From positions 6,833 through 64,681 of the forward strand of contig DKDL01000078.1 in assembly GCA_002449335.1 (NCBI GenBank): a DNA stretch of 57,849 bases, given 5' to 3'. Each line of letters opens with the position of its first letter. The first letter of the stretch is position 1. Position numbers and translations under genes: made by a program. Origin of the DNA: Succinatimonas sp. UBA6849. Lineage in GTDB: Bacteria; Pseudomonadota; Gammaproteobacteria; Enterobacterales; Succinivibrionaceae. Of the stretch, positions 33,234-42,691 are shown one piece after another. The notes below the pieces were generated by a model, which saw only the letters and a list, made by a program, of their open reading frames with translations, was not told the DNA's origin and ran no database searches.

Positions 33234-35213
33234 ATGATGAGGTCACTATCATATTTATTTGTACTTACAGCCCTAACTTATAGTACAAATTCAAATGCAG
33301 CAATGTGGGCAGCAGGCGATCTTACCTATGCAAATGGTGAGACAGAGGTTTCTGCTTTTGTAAATGCCCCAGGAGATACACAGCTTCAAGCAGTTCTCTG
33401 TTCAAAGAACTCTCAGGATAACTATCGCTTCACCTTACTCTTACCTAAAAAAATCGATTCTGATTCTGTAATTAAAGTCACAGTAAAGACAGATGAGTTA
33501 AATGTCGAAGAGTATGGCGAGGTTTCAGGTAATTCTCTGGATTTGCAAATCGACGAGAATCTATTGCTGGCAATTCCCGATTCAACTAAGCTAACACTAG
33601 TCTTTGACAAAGAGGATGCAGAGTTTTTAGGCATTCCAGCTACTATCGATGTGTCCATGTCTGGTGCTGACATGACTATCCGCAATGTAGCTTCAGAGTG
33701 TACTGCTTTGTGTATAGGCAATGACTTTAAATGTAATTTTCCATTGCTCTCATCACTGCTCTGGCCACAGGACAGATACGAGAAGTCTTATATAGATAAT
33801 GTCGATGATCTGTGTACCGCGCAAATAAGACCAAATCTTTATAAATTCAATTACTCAGATTCATGTAAGTTAGCTTTAGACAGATTCTATAAAAAAGATG
33901 GTCTGGGACCTCTTTCATATATCTACAAGCTCTTTAATGATAAGAATTCTGTTTTTAACAAGTACAATGAAAGCTGGAATAAAGTAGTTTCTTTAAGCCA
34001 AGCTTCAGCTTTAAACCTGCCAGTAAAAGCAGATGGTCGTGAGTGGTATCTTGCTTTGTACTCTTTAGTAGGTAAAAGACACATAAAAGAGTTTCCAGGA
34101 AGCTTCTATACCATTAAATCCTTACATGGTGATCCTACAACTGTAGTCTATGACACAGACAATCGCTATGAGATGGAGCTTTTGAAATACTCATCTGTTT
34201 TATACAGAAGAGTAAAAGGATCAGTATCAGCTGTAAGTGCTGTTGAAAAGTCATTGAAGCTCTGGTCTGATTTTTACAGACAATTATCAGGCGCATTACC
34301 TAACATTCAGCAGGCTCAGGCAATAAGACCTATTATTTATAGAACCATGCTGATGCGAATTTGGAATCTTGCGGGTAAACCACAGGGGATCAGATTATTA
34401 CCTGAAAATGCCTTTAAACAGGGAACAGGTGGTAAGACTGTAACCGGAGAACCATTAGAGTCACAATGCTCCTTCTTTGAAGGTGCAAACGGTGAGCAGT
34501 TCTACTTTGCATCCGACAGTTGCATCTCAGGTATAGATGATTACATGAGAACCTCTCCATTAAATACTGAGAAGTATGGTGAGGTAGTATCTAAGTGGGA
34601 TGCTTTCTCTAATGCCTGGTCACATTCTCAGTTCTACAACGACAGCATCGATGATGCTGTAGGTGAACATCCAAGAGCAAATTTAGGTTTAGCTATACTC
34701 TCTTTATTTAAACTCTACGGCTTTGGTGACTATTTCTTATTAAGAGAGTGTATCTCAAGCCGTGATATGGATATCTGTGGCTATGAAGCTCATAAAGCCT
34801 ACAGTACCTACTCAAAAGAGTTTAAGTACAGATTAGAGTCAATTACTAATGTCTCAGACAGCGATGGTAAAAAGCTTAATCAGCTAAATGAGTTATGGCT
34901 AGATTATTATCATACTTTAGACGATTACCTAGATGAGTTAGTGGACAAAGGATATCTTCCACAATGGAGAGCAAGCTTTGTAAAAGGCCTGGCCTGCATC
35001 ATTCAAACTAATGCTCTGTTAAACTTCCCTTATGATAGGGCTGAGTTACCTGACGTATCTTTAAACGACGATACTAATTCAGATGGTGATGTCGTAGATG
35101 AAAAGGGTAATAAGATGACTATTGAGCAGGATAAGTATCAGGATTATCAGGATGATGATGTTGATGACGATCCTGATGCAGACGTAGACGAAGACATCAT
35201 CGTACCTTATTAA
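33234..35213 (+). CDS. large secreted protein of unknown function
   Basis: I do not recognise this protein. It has a Sec signal peptide (cleavage near SNAA, residues 20-23). A beta-rich N-terminal region of about 150 residues ends in a cysteine cluster (ASECTALCIGNDFKC). A long, mainly helical middle part contains further scattered Cys, for 11 in the mature chain. The last 50 residues are strongly acidic, with Asp runs, and end VPY. There is no lipobox, no transmembrane segment after the signal and no catalytic motif I can name. It is monocistronic: nqr ends before it with a terminator, and another terminator follows. Two adjacent ATGs (33234, 33237) lack a Shine-Dalgarno sequence. Codon use resembles the neighbours. 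Confidence 0.8.
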   Translation: MMRSLSYLFVLTALTYSTNSNAAMWAAGDLTYANGETEVSAFVNAPGDTQLQAVLCSKNSQDNYRFTLLLPKKIDSDSVIKVTVKTDELNVEEYGEVSGNSLDLQIDENLLLAIPDSTKLTLVFDKEDAEFLGIPATIDVSMSGADMTIRNVASECTALCIGNDFKCNFPLLSSLLWPQDRYEKSYIDNVDDLCTAQIRPNLYKFNYSDSCKLALDRFYKKDGLGPLSYIYKLFNDKNSVFNKYNESWNKVVSLSQASALNLPVKADGREWYLALYSLVGKRHIKEFPGSFYTIKSLHGDPTTVVYDTDNRYEMELLKYSSVLYRRVKGSVSAVSAVEKSLKLWSDFYRQLSGALPNIQQAQAIRPIIYRTMLMRIWNLAGKPQGIRLLPENAFKQGTGGKTVTGEPLESQCSFFEGANGEQFYFASDSCISGIDDYMRTSPLNTEKYGEVVSKWDAFSNAWSHSQFYNDSIDDAVGEHPRANLGLAILSLFKLYGFGDYFLLRECISSRDMDICGYEAHKAYSTYSKEFKYRLESITNVSDSDGKKLNQLNELWLDYYHTLDDYLDELVDKGYLPQWRASFVKGLACIIQTNALLNFPYDRAELPDVSLNDDTNSDGDVVDEKGNKMTIEQDKYQDYQDDDVDDDPDADVDEDIIVPY

Positions 35214-35273
35214 GAGTTTGCTTTGGCGTGCACGAAAGCTGAATATAGACAGTCGCTTTCAAACTCAATAAAC

Positions 35274-35301
35274 AAAAATGCCAGCATCAGCTGGCATTTT
35301 T
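35274..35301. terminator. bidirectional terminator between the secreted protein gene and dapD
   Basis: A 12-bp stem (AAAAATGCCAGC with GCTGGCATTTTT) with an ATCA loop, flanked by A-run and T-run, lies between convergent genes and suits both. Confidence 0.88.
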
Positions 35302-35331
35302 ATCAGATCTTGCGAAAGTAAGAGTTCAGAA

Positions 35332-36177
35332 TTAGCCGTGAACTTCTTCTTGGGCCTGACGTAATAACTCATTCAGACCAACCTTTGATAAGGTTCTTTC
35401 ATCAACACGTTTTACGATGATAGCAGCATATAGTGAGTACTTGCCATCCTTTGAAGGTAAGTTACCTGCTACAACTACTGAGTGTGGTGGAATTCTACCG
35501 TATGAAATCTCACCTGTGGTTCTATCATAAATTCTGGTTGATTTACCTAAGAAAACGCCCATAGAGATAACTGAGCCTTCACCTACGATAACACCTTCAA
35601 CAACTTCAGATCTTGCGCCGATAAAGCAGTTATCCTCAATGATGGTAGGACCAGCCTGTACTGGCTCTAGAACACCGCCGATACCAGCACCACCAGCGAT
35701 GTGAACATTTTTACCTACCTGAGCGCAAGAACCTACAGTAGCCCAGGTATCAACCATGGTGCCTGAACCTACGTGAGCACCGATGTTAACAAATGATGGT
35801 AATAAAATGGTGTTTGGCTCAAGATATGCGCCACGACGAACAACACAGCCAGGAACAGCACGGATGCCTTCTTTAGCAAAACGTTCAGCTGTATAGCCTT
35901 CAAACTTTAAGTGAACCTTATCATAGAAAGCGCCACCAGGAACTTCAGTTAAGAAGTTGTCTTCAATTCTAAAAGACAGTAATACAGCCTTTTTTACCCA
36001 CTGATTGGTAACCCAGTCACCATCTTTCTTTTCAGCAACACGGATCTCACCTGCATCTAGGGCAGCGATAACCTGTTCAATAGCGTCTCTTAATTGTGGG
36101 GTAACAGTCTTTGAATTGATAGAAGCACGATTCTCAAAAGCCTCTTCAATTACTGGTTGTAAGTCTAAAACAGACAT
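35332..36177 (-). CDS. dapD: 2,3,4,5-tetrahydropyridine-2,6-dicarboxylate N-succinyltransferase
   Basis: Succinyl-CoA-dependent step of lysine and meso-diaminopimelate synthesis (succinylase branch). 281 residues. An N-terminal helical domain is followed by a left-handed beta-helix of hexapeptide repeats (RRGAYLEPNTILLPSFVNIG, then GSGTMVDTWATVGSCAQVG), with IEDNCFIGARSEVVEGVIV near the C-terminal side. AGGAG site 6 bases before the ATG. 29 bases after glnD, an arrangement also seen in enterics. Confidence 0.96.
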   Translation of the reverse strand: MSVLDLQPVIEEAFENRASINSKTVTPQLRDAIEQVIAALDAGEIRVAEKKDGDWVTNQWVKKAVLLSFRIEDNFLTEVPGGAFYDKVHLKFEGYTAERFAKEGIRAVPGCVVRRGAYLEPNTILLPSFVNIGAHVGSGTMVDTWATVGSCAQVGKNVHIAGGAGIGGVLEPVQAGPTIIEDNCFIGARSEVVEGVIVGEGSVISMGVFLGKSTRIYDRTTGEISYGRIPPHSVVVAGNLPSKDGKYSLYAAIIVKRVDERTLSKVGLNELLRQAQEEVHG

Positions 36178-36206
36178 TTAAATCTCCTATTGGCATTTCT
36201 TGCAAT

Positions 36207-38858
36207 CTAAGATTCATCAAGAGCTGCTTTTAATGCTGTGGTCAGTTCTTCTTTTTTGATTGAATCTAGAGGTAATCCGTTTTCATCGGTAATTGCAAAG
36301 TAATCATCAGCTCTTTCACCTGTAGTGGTGATTCTGGCTGCACTGATTAGACAACCTAAATTACCAAGTGTTATGCCGATTTTAGCCAATAGACCTTGTC
36401 TGTCAAGCGTAGAGATTTCAAGCTTAGTCTGCTTTTCAGAGCCTGAATCTAAGAAAGAAATCGTAGTTGGAAGATCGAAAATTTTACGTCCAGAATTAGA
36501 TAAAATAAGGCTTTGCGACTCATCATCAAGACCTGCGAGAATTGCTTTTCTAAGTCCATTTAAGCGGTCATGTTCAAGGGGCAGTCCTTTTTTGTTTTGG
36601 AACATAATTGTGCATAATGCATGAAAATTGTGCGTTAAAAATATCTGTGCACTAAAAACGTTCAACTGCTTTATAGCCATGGTTTTAACCAGATTTCCAA
36701 AGAATTTTGGAGAATTGCTCTGATAGTAAACCAAAAGCTCGGTACCTACATTTGGAGTCTGAGAGAACAGAATTAGAGGTTTATCTGTATGTGAATATCT
36801 TAAGATATTACGAGCATGCCAGCTGATATCCTCTGGCTGATAGTGGATAAAGTACTCTATTGGGAACTGACGAATATACTTTAAGATATCATCCTTCTTG
36901 CAGTCTTTAGTAAGCTCGATAACCTTTTCTTTACGCTCTAAAGCCTGTTGCTGCATGTTGGTCTCAAGATCGGTTTCACCTTGTGAAATAGCAATCTTTG
37001 TGGACTGGTAGAGCTGTTTGAAGATGTTATCTTTCCATGAGTTCCAGACGTTGTCGTTTGTAGCACTGATATCAGCTACAGTAAGACAGTACAGTAAATT
37101 TAAATGCTCCTCGTCACCTACAAAGTCAGCAAACTTGTTTATCACCTCAAGATCGGTAATATCACGTCTGGTAGCTGTGGTACTAAACTGCAGATGTGAT
37201 GCAACAAGCCAGCTGATAATACCAGTCTGATAATCATTAAACCCGTGTAATTTACAGAATGATTCAGCTTCTTTAGACCCTTTTTGCGCATGGTTACCGC
37301 CACGTCCTTTAGCAATATCGTGTAAGAGCGCTGCGGTGATTAAAAGCTCAGGCTCTGAGATCTTTTTGACCACGATTTTAAAGAGCTGATAGATAGGATC
37401 TTTAGATTGAGCCAAATCGTGGATATTTTTAATTACTCTGATTGAGTGCTCATCAACACTGAATAAGTGGAATCTGTCAAATTGAGCAAGACCTTCAATT
37501 CTTGCCCACTGAGGCATGTAGCTTGAAAGCACACGGGTCTCATGCATTAAAGAGAAGAGTAGAGGTGCACTGTCAGTTTTTTGCAGTAGCTGTCTGAACT
37601 TCTCTCGGCAATTAGGATCAGTAATTAAGTAATCTTTTAAAACTCTGCGTCCTTCACGTAAAGCTCTCAAGCAATTTACATGAATATTATGAATGATAGG
37701 GCGTGAGTCGATAGCTAAGAACAGGTCTAAGATCTTTGCAGGATCGTTTTTAAAGAGCTCATGATCTAAAACATCGATAAAAGTTCCTTTTTGTACAAAG
37801 GAGCTGTCTATAAATACAGGATCAGAGAACTCTTTACCTACATAGCCTTTAACTTTGATTGAAGCCTGCTGAACTAAAATGTAATTTAATTCACGTACTC
37901 TGTGGAAGATACGGAAAAGATCACGCATCATGGCTTCTACAGGTGCGTTGCCTTCGTCACCATATCCCAAAATAGAAGCTACAGTCTTTTGAAAGTCTAA
38001 TCTTAGAATATTAGAGTTGGAGTTACAGTGAATAGCATAGCGTACATCCCATAAGAAAGATTGGCATGAGAGGTACTCCTCGTATTCAGATTTGGTAAGC
38101 AGGCCTACAGAGCATAAGTCGTCATCATGTGTAGCATGAAAGATCTTAATGGCAAGCCACTGCATGATATGCAGATCACGCAGACCTCCAGGATTATTCT
38201 TAACGTCAGGTTCTAGTGAATACACGGTATCTCTAAAGCTGTGATAGCGTTGCATCTGCTCTGAGACTTTTGCTTCAAAGAACTTTTCATCATCCCAAAA
38301 CTCATCATTTTTAAGCGCAGTTAAAAGATGATCATAGACTTCTTTATTACCAGCAATGTAGTGTGTTTCTAAAAGATTAGTAATGATGGTTATGTCTTCA
38401 CGGGATGCTAAAACAGTTTCTTTGATGGTTCTTACAGATGTTCCCAAATCAAGTTTTAGATCCCACAAGAATGAGACTAATTTTTCAATAGCATTACGGG
38501 CATCATCAGGAATAGGATCAAGTCCAGAAACGATTAAAAGGTCAATATCAGATTCTATGAACTGCTCTGCTCTTCCATAGCCACCTACAGCAGCTAAGGT
38601 GAGGTAATCATAGTTATTACCTAAAAAATGCTCCCAGATCTTTTTTAAAAAGTTATCTAAACTTTGAGTTTCGCATTTTAAAAGATTGGCTACCTGAAAG
38701 CCTTTTAAGAAACACTCTTTGTGGTATTCCTTATAAAGTTTTACAAGTTCACGACCTTGTTTGATGTCATAGACATCAAGTGCGGGAGCTTTAAAAGGAA
38801 AAGCTTCGTTTACATCAGCGGTATTTACCTTTCTTGGAATGGAAATAGACTCAAACAT
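36207..38858 (-). CDS. glnD: bifunctional [protein-PII] uridylyltransferase / uridylyl-removing enzyme
   Basis: Glutamine sensor that adds UMP to PII under nitrogen limitation and removes it under excess. 883 residues, typical length. Domains: nucleotidyltransferase (GGYGRAEQF with catalytic SDIDLLI, residues about 92-110), a helical linker, HD hydrolase (EHSIRVIKN and LLHDIAKGRGGNHAQKGS), and two ACT domains at the C-terminus (second: LEISTLDRQGLLAKIG). The ribosome site is weak. It is on the same minus-strand run as map and dapD. Its presence implies a PII-type nitrogen circuit that could govern the urt-ure cluster, but no regulatory site here proves it. Confidence 0.96.
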   Translation of the reverse strand: MFESISIPRKVNTADVNEAFPFKAPALDVYDIKQGRELVKLYKEYHKECFLKGFQVANLLKCETQSLDNFLKKIWEHFLGNNYDYLTLAAVGGYGRAEQFIESDIDLLIVSGLDPIPDDARNAIEKLVSFLWDLKLDLGTSVRTIKETVLASREDITIITNLLETHYIAGNKEVYDHLLTALKNDEFWDDEKFFEAKVSEQMQRYHSFRDTVYSLEPDVKNNPGGLRDLHIMQWLAIKIFHATHDDDLCSVGLLTKSEYEEYLSCQSFLWDVRYAIHCNSNSNILRLDFQKTVASILGYGDEGNAPVEAMMRDLFRIFHRVRELNYILVQQASIKVKGYVGKEFSDPVFIDSSFVQKGTFIDVLDHELFKNDPAKILDLFLAIDSRPIIHNIHVNCLRALREGRRVLKDYLITDPNCREKFRQLLQKTDSAPLLFSLMHETRVLSSYMPQWARIEGLAQFDRFHLFSVDEHSIRVIKNIHDLAQSKDPIYQLFKIVVKKISEPELLITAALLHDIAKGRGGNHAQKGSKEAESFCKLHGFNDYQTGIISWLVASHLQFSTTATRRDITDLEVINKFADFVGDEEHLNLLYCLTVADISATNDNVWNSWKDNIFKQLYQSTKIAISQGETDLETNMQQQALERKEKVIELTKDCKKDDILKYIRQFPIEYFIHYQPEDISWHARNILRYSHTDKPLILFSQTPNVGTELLVYYQSNSPKFFGNLVKTMAIKQLNVFSAQIFLTHNFHALCTIMFQNKKGLPLEHDRLNGLRKAILAGLDDESQSLILSNSGRKIFDLPTTISFLDSGSEKQTKLEISTLDRQGLLAKIGITLGNLGCLISAARITTTGERADDYFAITDENGLPLDSIKKEELTTALKAALDES

Positions 38859-38964
38859 GATAGGTAACTCTGTTTAGATCTTTTTAAGATCTGTGTTTTA
38901 GGTTAATTAAGCTTCAATGCTTTGGAATGCTCATTGTAAGCTTAATAGTCATGCTGTAAATAAA

Positions 38965-38987
38965 GCCTGCCAAAGAATATGGCAGGC
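38965..38987 (-). terminator. terminator after map
   Basis: An 8-bp GC-rich stem (GCCTGCCA with TGGCAGGC) with a 7-base loop is followed on the minus strand by TTTATTTA, about 100 bases after the map stop and before glnD. glnD is therefore probably transcribed largely on its own. Confidence 0.75.
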
Positions 38988-39087
38988 ATCTCATTACTTA
39001 ATAGCTTTTATAGCTAATGCACCATTTATGAGTCTGAATTTATGCATAGGGCTAAAAGTTCTTAGCTCATAAATTGGTGACTACAAA

Positions 39088-39876
39088 TTAGTGAGTAATA
39101 ATGCGAGGGAAGTCTTCATCTTTACGTAAGGTTAAAACTTCAACTCCGTTAGGAATTACTAATAGAGTGTGCTCATACTGAGCTGATGGCTGTTTGTCAG
39201 CTGTAGTTACAGTCCAACCGTCTTTTCTATTAGTTCTGCACTTATAGGTACCTGCATTGATCATAGGCTCAATGGTAAAGCACATGCCTTCTTGCAGAAT
39301 TAAGTTCTCATTATTTCTGTAATGCAATACAGAAGGCTCCTCATGGAAGCCAATACCAATACCGTGACCGCAGTAATCTCTTACAATTGAGAAACCAGCC
39401 TTATCAGCAACTTTCTGAATAGCATCGCCAATGTCTGCAAGATTAGAACCAGGTCTTACAGTCTTGATAGCTTCGTACATTGACTCTTGAGCGCATTTAC
39501 ATAGTTGCTCGTTTCTAGGTGAGGTGTGATTACCTACAATATACATTCTTGAGCTGTCACCGTGGAACTTGTCTTTTAACACAGTAACGTCAATGTTGAC
39601 GATATCGCCTTCTTTTAACTTATGAGGACCAGGAATACCATGACATACAACTTCATTGATACTGATGCAGGTAGCCTTAGGGTAACCCTGATAGCCTAAA
39701 TCAGCACTTTTAGCCTTTTCAACATTAACGATGTAGTCGTTCATGATGTTGTCCAGTTCCTCGGTGGTAACACCAGGAACAACATAAGGCTCAATCATTT
39801 CTAGTACTCTTGCAGTAGCAGCGCCTGCAATACGCATTTTTTCAATTTCGCTTGGTGATTTTAAAGTAATGTCCAT
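39088..39876 (-). CDS. map: type I methionine aminopeptidase
   Basis: Removes the initiator Met from nascent proteins. 262 residues from the ATG at 39876 (MDITLKSPSEIEKMR, matching the E. coli start). The in-frame ATG at 39885 is fused to the AAGG site and unlikely. The five metal ligands are present: Asp96 (NIDVTV), Asp107 (HGDSSRM), His171 (GHGIGIGFHEEP), Glu of FTIEPM and Glu of YEHTLL. Divergent from rpsB, as in most gammaproteobacteria. Confidence 0.96.
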   Translation of the reverse strand: MDITLKSPSEIEKMRIAGAATARVLEMIEPYVVPGVTTEELDNIMNDYIVNVEKAKSADLGYQGYPKATCISINEVVCHGIPGPHKLKEGDIVNIDVTVLKDKFHGDSSRMYIVGNHTSPRNEQLCKCAQESMYEAIKTVRPGSNLADIGDAIQKVADKAGFSIVRDYCGHGIGIGFHEEPSVLHYRNNENLILQEGMCFTIEPMINAGTYKCRTNRKDGWTVTTADKQPSAQYEHTLLVIPNGVEVLTLRKDEDFPRIITH

Positions 39877-39993
39877 AACGCTCATCCTTAGTTAACTATG
39901 GCTTATTATAATGATTTTTTGTAAGTTTCTGACAAATGATGATAGGAATGGCGATTTTTTTTCTTATTAAGGCAAAATTTTTAAAATAATCCA

Positions 39994-40002
39994 TGTTAGA
40001 AT
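39994..40002 (+). promoter_or_regulatory. extended -10 promoter of rpsB-tsf
   Basis: TGT directly precedes TAGAAT (39997-40002), giving an extended -10 element. No good -35 is present, as often with extended -10 promoters. The following AACGTGCC is a GC-richer discriminator typical of growth-rate-controlled ribosomal promoters. Predicted start near 40009. Confidence 0.5.
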
Positions 40003-40108
40003 AACGTGCCTTTGTGTAGGTACACAGGGGTATTGTGTCTGAAAATTAAGATCTAGACACAAGTATTGTTTTTAAGAAATCGCACACTGTTTATTAACGT
40101 TATGTACT

Positions 40109-40170
40109 GGGTGCCAAATAAGATGTGATTCTTACTTGGTTGTACAAGCGAAACAGTGGAGGCACAACCC
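40109..40170 (+). ncRNA. putative S2 (rpsB) leader, t44-like autoregulatory RNA element
   Basis: In gammaproteobacteria, S2 represses rpsB-tsf through a structured leader (Rfam t44). Here GGGTGCC (40109-40115) can pair with GGCACAACCC (40161-40170, with an AA bulge). These close a domain that contains an AAGA/TCTT mini-stem. It ends about 20 bases before the rpsB start codon, the position expected for translational autocontrol. A covariance-model search would be needed to confirm it. Confidence 0.55.
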
Positions 40171-40191
40171 TAATTTTAGAGGATATTATTT

Positions 40192-40944
40192 ATGTCTACC
40201 ATCACTATGCGCGACATGCTACAGGCTGGCGTTCACTTCGGTCATCAGACTCGTTACTGGAATCCTAAGATGAAACAGTACATCTTCGGTGCTCGTAACG
40301 GCATTCATATCATCAACTTAGAGAAGACCGTTGAGTGCTACGATGCAGCATTAAACTTCCTAAGCAGCACTGTTGCTCACAAGGGCAAGGTTCTGTTCGT
40401 AGGTACCAAGCGCGCAGCTGCTGATAAAGTAGGTCCTGCTGCTACTGCATGTGGTCAGTTCTACGTTGATCACCGTTGGTTAGGCGGTATGTTAACAAAC
40501 TGGAAGACTGTTCGTCAGTCAATCAAGCGCTTAAAGGAGCTTGAGACTCAGACTCAGGACGGTACTTTAGAGAAGTTAACTAAGAAAGAAGCTTTATTAC
40601 GTACCCGTGAACTTGAGAAGTTAAACCGTTCATTAGGCGGTATCAAGGATATGGGCGGTCTACCAGATGCATTATTCGTAATCGATGCTGAAGTAGAGCA
40701 CATCGCTATCAAAGAAGCTAACAACTTAGGTATTCCTGTTGTTGCAATCGTTGATACAAACTCAAATCCAGATGGCGTTAACTACGTTGTTCCTGGTAAC
40801 GATGATGCTATCCGTGCTGTTGATCTATATCTAAAGGGTGCTGTTGAGACTATCAACGCAGCACGTGCTGATGTAGTTCGTCAGGAGAAAGAGGCTAAGG
40901 CTGCTGCTGAGGCTAAAGCTGACGACGCTCAGAAGGCTGAGTAA
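40192..40944 (+). CDS. rpsB: 30S ribosomal protein S2
   Basis: Ribosomal protein S2, 250 residues. Family stretches are MRDMLQAGVHFGHQTRYWNPKM, IFGARNGIHIINLEKT, and DHRWLGGMLTNWKT. GAGG site 9 bases upstream. An Ala/Glu/Lys-rich tail ends the protein. Heads the rpsB-tsf-pyrH-frr series. Confidence 0.98.
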   Translation: MSTITMRDMLQAGVHFGHQTRYWNPKMKQYIFGARNGIHIINLEKTVECYDAALNFLSSTVAHKGKVLFVGTKRAAADKVGPAATACGQFYVDHRWLGGMLTNWKTVRQSIKRLKELETQTQDGTLEKLTKKEALLRTRELEKLNRSLGGIKDMGGLPDALFVIDAEVEHIAIKEANNLGIPVVAIVDTNSNPDGVNYVVPGNDDAIRAVDLYLKGAVETINAARADVVRQEKEAKAAAEAKADDAQKAE

Positions 40945-40955
40945 GTTTTCGTACT

Positions 40956-40971
40956 AGGATCGTAAGATCCT
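40956..40971 (+). repeat. small hairpin after rpsB
   Basis: AGGATC and GATCCT pair around GTAA, 12 bases after the rpsB stop; no T-run follows. A second, terminator-like hairpin lies 35 bases further on. Confidence 0.6.
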
Positions 40972-41006
40972 GATCCTGTGTTTACACAGAACTTTAGAAA
41001 ATTTCT

Positions 41007-41030
41007 AAGGCCGGTTCATCCGGCCTTTTA
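41007..41030 (+). terminator. rpsB-tsf intercistronic terminator/attenuator
   Basis: AAGGCCGG (41007-41014) pairs with CCGGCCTT (41020-41027) around TTCAT, followed by TTTA. A partial terminator between rpsB and tsf is also known in E. coli, and would set the ratio of S2 to EF-Ts. Confidence 0.75.
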
Positions 41031-41051
41031 CAGATTAAGAGGAAATAAAAC

Positions 41052-41939
41052 ATGGCTAACGTAACCGCTGCTATGGTTAAAGAACTACGTGACGCTACTG
41101 GCGCAGGTATGATGGACTGTAAAAAAGCTCTAGTTGCAGCTGATGGTGATATGCAGAAAGCTATCGATGCAATGCGTAAGAGCGGTGCTGCTAAGGCTGC
41201 TAAGAAAGCTGGCCGTACTGCAGCTGAAGGTATCATTGCTGTTGCACAGAATGGTTCAAAAGTTGCTTTAGTAGAAGTTAACTCAGAGACCGACTTCTGC
41301 GCAAAGAACGCTGAGTTCGTTGCATTTGCTCAGAAAGTTGCTGATTTAGCATTAGCAAACAACATTTCTGACGTTGAAGCATTAAAGGCTGCTACTTTAG
41401 ATGGTCAGACTGTTGCTGAAGGTTTAACCGCTTTAGTTGCTAAGATCGGTGAGAACTTACAGGTTCGCCGTGTAGCAATCGTTGAAGCACAGGACGGTCA
41501 GACTGTAGGTCTATACGTTCACTCAAACAAGCGTATCGGTGTTGCTGTAATCCTAAAGGGTGGCGACGCAGAGTTAGCTAAGCACATTGCTATGCACGTT
41601 TGCGCTTCAAAGCCAGAGTTCGTACACCCAGAAGACGTATCAGCTGAAGTAGTAGCTCACGAGCGTCAGGTTCAGATCGACATCGCTATGAAGTCAGGCA
41701 AGCCACAGAACATCGCTGAGAAGATGGTTGAAGGCCGTATGAAGAAGTTCACCGGTGAAGTTTCTTTAACTGGTCAGCCATTCGTTATGAACCCAGAGCA
41801 GTCTGTAGGTCAGTACTTAAAGGAACACAATGCTGATGCAGTTTCATTCGTACGTTACGAAGTAGGCGAAGGCATTGAGAAGCAGGTCGTAGACTTTGCT
41901 GCTGAAGTTCAGGCTCAGGTTGATGCCGCTAAGAAATAA
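41052..41939 (+). CDS. tsf: translation elongation factor Ts
   Basis: Nucleotide exchange factor for EF-Tu. 295 residues. The N-terminal UBA-like module (KELRDATGAGMMDCKKAL) is followed by the core with the EF-Tu-contacting TDFCAKN (in NSETDFCAKNAEFV), and a C-terminal Ala/Glu/Val-rich helix. AGAGGAAA ribosome site. Second gene of the rpsB series. Confidence 0.98.
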   Translation: MANVTAAMVKELRDATGAGMMDCKKALVAADGDMQKAIDAMRKSGAAKAAKKAGRTAAEGIIAVAQNGSKVALVEVNSETDFCAKNAEFVAFAQKVADLALANNISDVEALKAATLDGQTVAEGLTALVAKIGENLQVRRVAIVEAQDGQTVGLYVHSNKRIGVAVILKGGDAELAKHIAMHVCASKPEFVHPEDVSAEVVAHERQVQIDIAMKSGKPQNIAEKMVEGRMKKFTGEVSLTGQPFVMNPEQSVGQYLKEHNADAVSFVRYEVGEGIEKQVVDFAAEVQAQVDAAKK

Positions 41940-41954
41940 TTGCGGAGTTAAATA

Positions 41955-42680
41955 ATGTCTTCAGAGCAAAAAAGTCAAGTAAGACGCATCCTGCTTAAAA
42001 TCTCTGGTGAGGCTTTAAGTGGTGATACAGGTTTTGGTATTGATCCTCATGTTTTATCACAGACAGCAAAAGCTATCCGTGATGTTCAGAAACAGGGAGT
42101 TCAGACTGTACTGGTAATCGGTGGTGGTAACATCTTCCGCGGTGCAGCTCTGCAAAAGGCTGGTTTTGATAGAGTAACAGGCGACCAGATGGGTATGCTT
42201 GCTACTATCATGAACGGCCTAGCTATGAGAGAAGAACTCAAGGCTCAAGGAGGAGAATGTGTTCTGATGAGTGCTTATGGCATTCCATCAATTACTACAC
42301 AGTACAGTGCAACTGAAGGTAGAGAACTTTTAAAGAAAGGCTCTAGCCTGATCGTAGCAGGTGGTACTGGTTCACCATTCTTTACTACTGATACCGGAGC
42401 TGTACTTCGCGCAATTGAACTTCAATGCTCTGAAGTATTAAAAGCCACAAAGGTTGATGGTATTTATACTGCTGATCCTGTAAAGGATAAGACTGCAACC
42501 AAGTTTGACAGACTTACCTTTGATGAGGTTATTTCAAAGCAGTTACAGGTGATGGATCTAACAGCTTTTGCACTTGCACGTGAACATCACATGCCAATTA
42601 GAGTATTCTCTATGAATAAACCTGGTGCTTTTGACAGAGCCGCTATAGGCGAAGCAGAAGGCACAGTGGTAAGCGATTAA
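41955..42680 (+). CDS. pyrH: uridylate kinase
   Basis: Hexameric UMP kinase of the amino-acid kinase fold, making UDP for nucleotides and UDP-sugars. 241 residues. Motifs: LKISGEALSG, VIGGGNIFRG, DQMGMLATIMNGLA and the phosphate-loop AGGTGSPFFTTDT. Follows tsf by 15 bases. Confidence 0.97.
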   Translation: MSSEQKSQVRRILLKISGEALSGDTGFGIDPHVLSQTAKAIRDVQKQGVQTVLVIGGGNIFRGAALQKAGFDRVTGDQMGMLATIMNGLAMREELKAQGGECVLMSAYGIPSITTQYSATEGRELLKKGSSLIVAGGTGSPFFTTDTGAVLRAIELQCSEVLKATKVDGIYTADPVKDKTATKFDRLTFDEVISKQLQVMDLTAFALAREHHMPIRVFSMNKPGAFDRAAIGEAEGTVVSD

Positions 42681-42691
42681 GGAGTCAGATT

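Larger units (their letters stand above)
39877..40191. other. 315-bp map-rpsB divergent spacer
   Basis: Holds the rpsB promoter (39994-40002), a palindromic TGTGTA-GG-TACACA at 40013-40026, an 8-bp stem TTGTGTCT / AGACACAA (40033-40040 with 40055-40062), and the S2-type leader structure at 40109-40170. No gene is visible. Confidence 0.6.
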
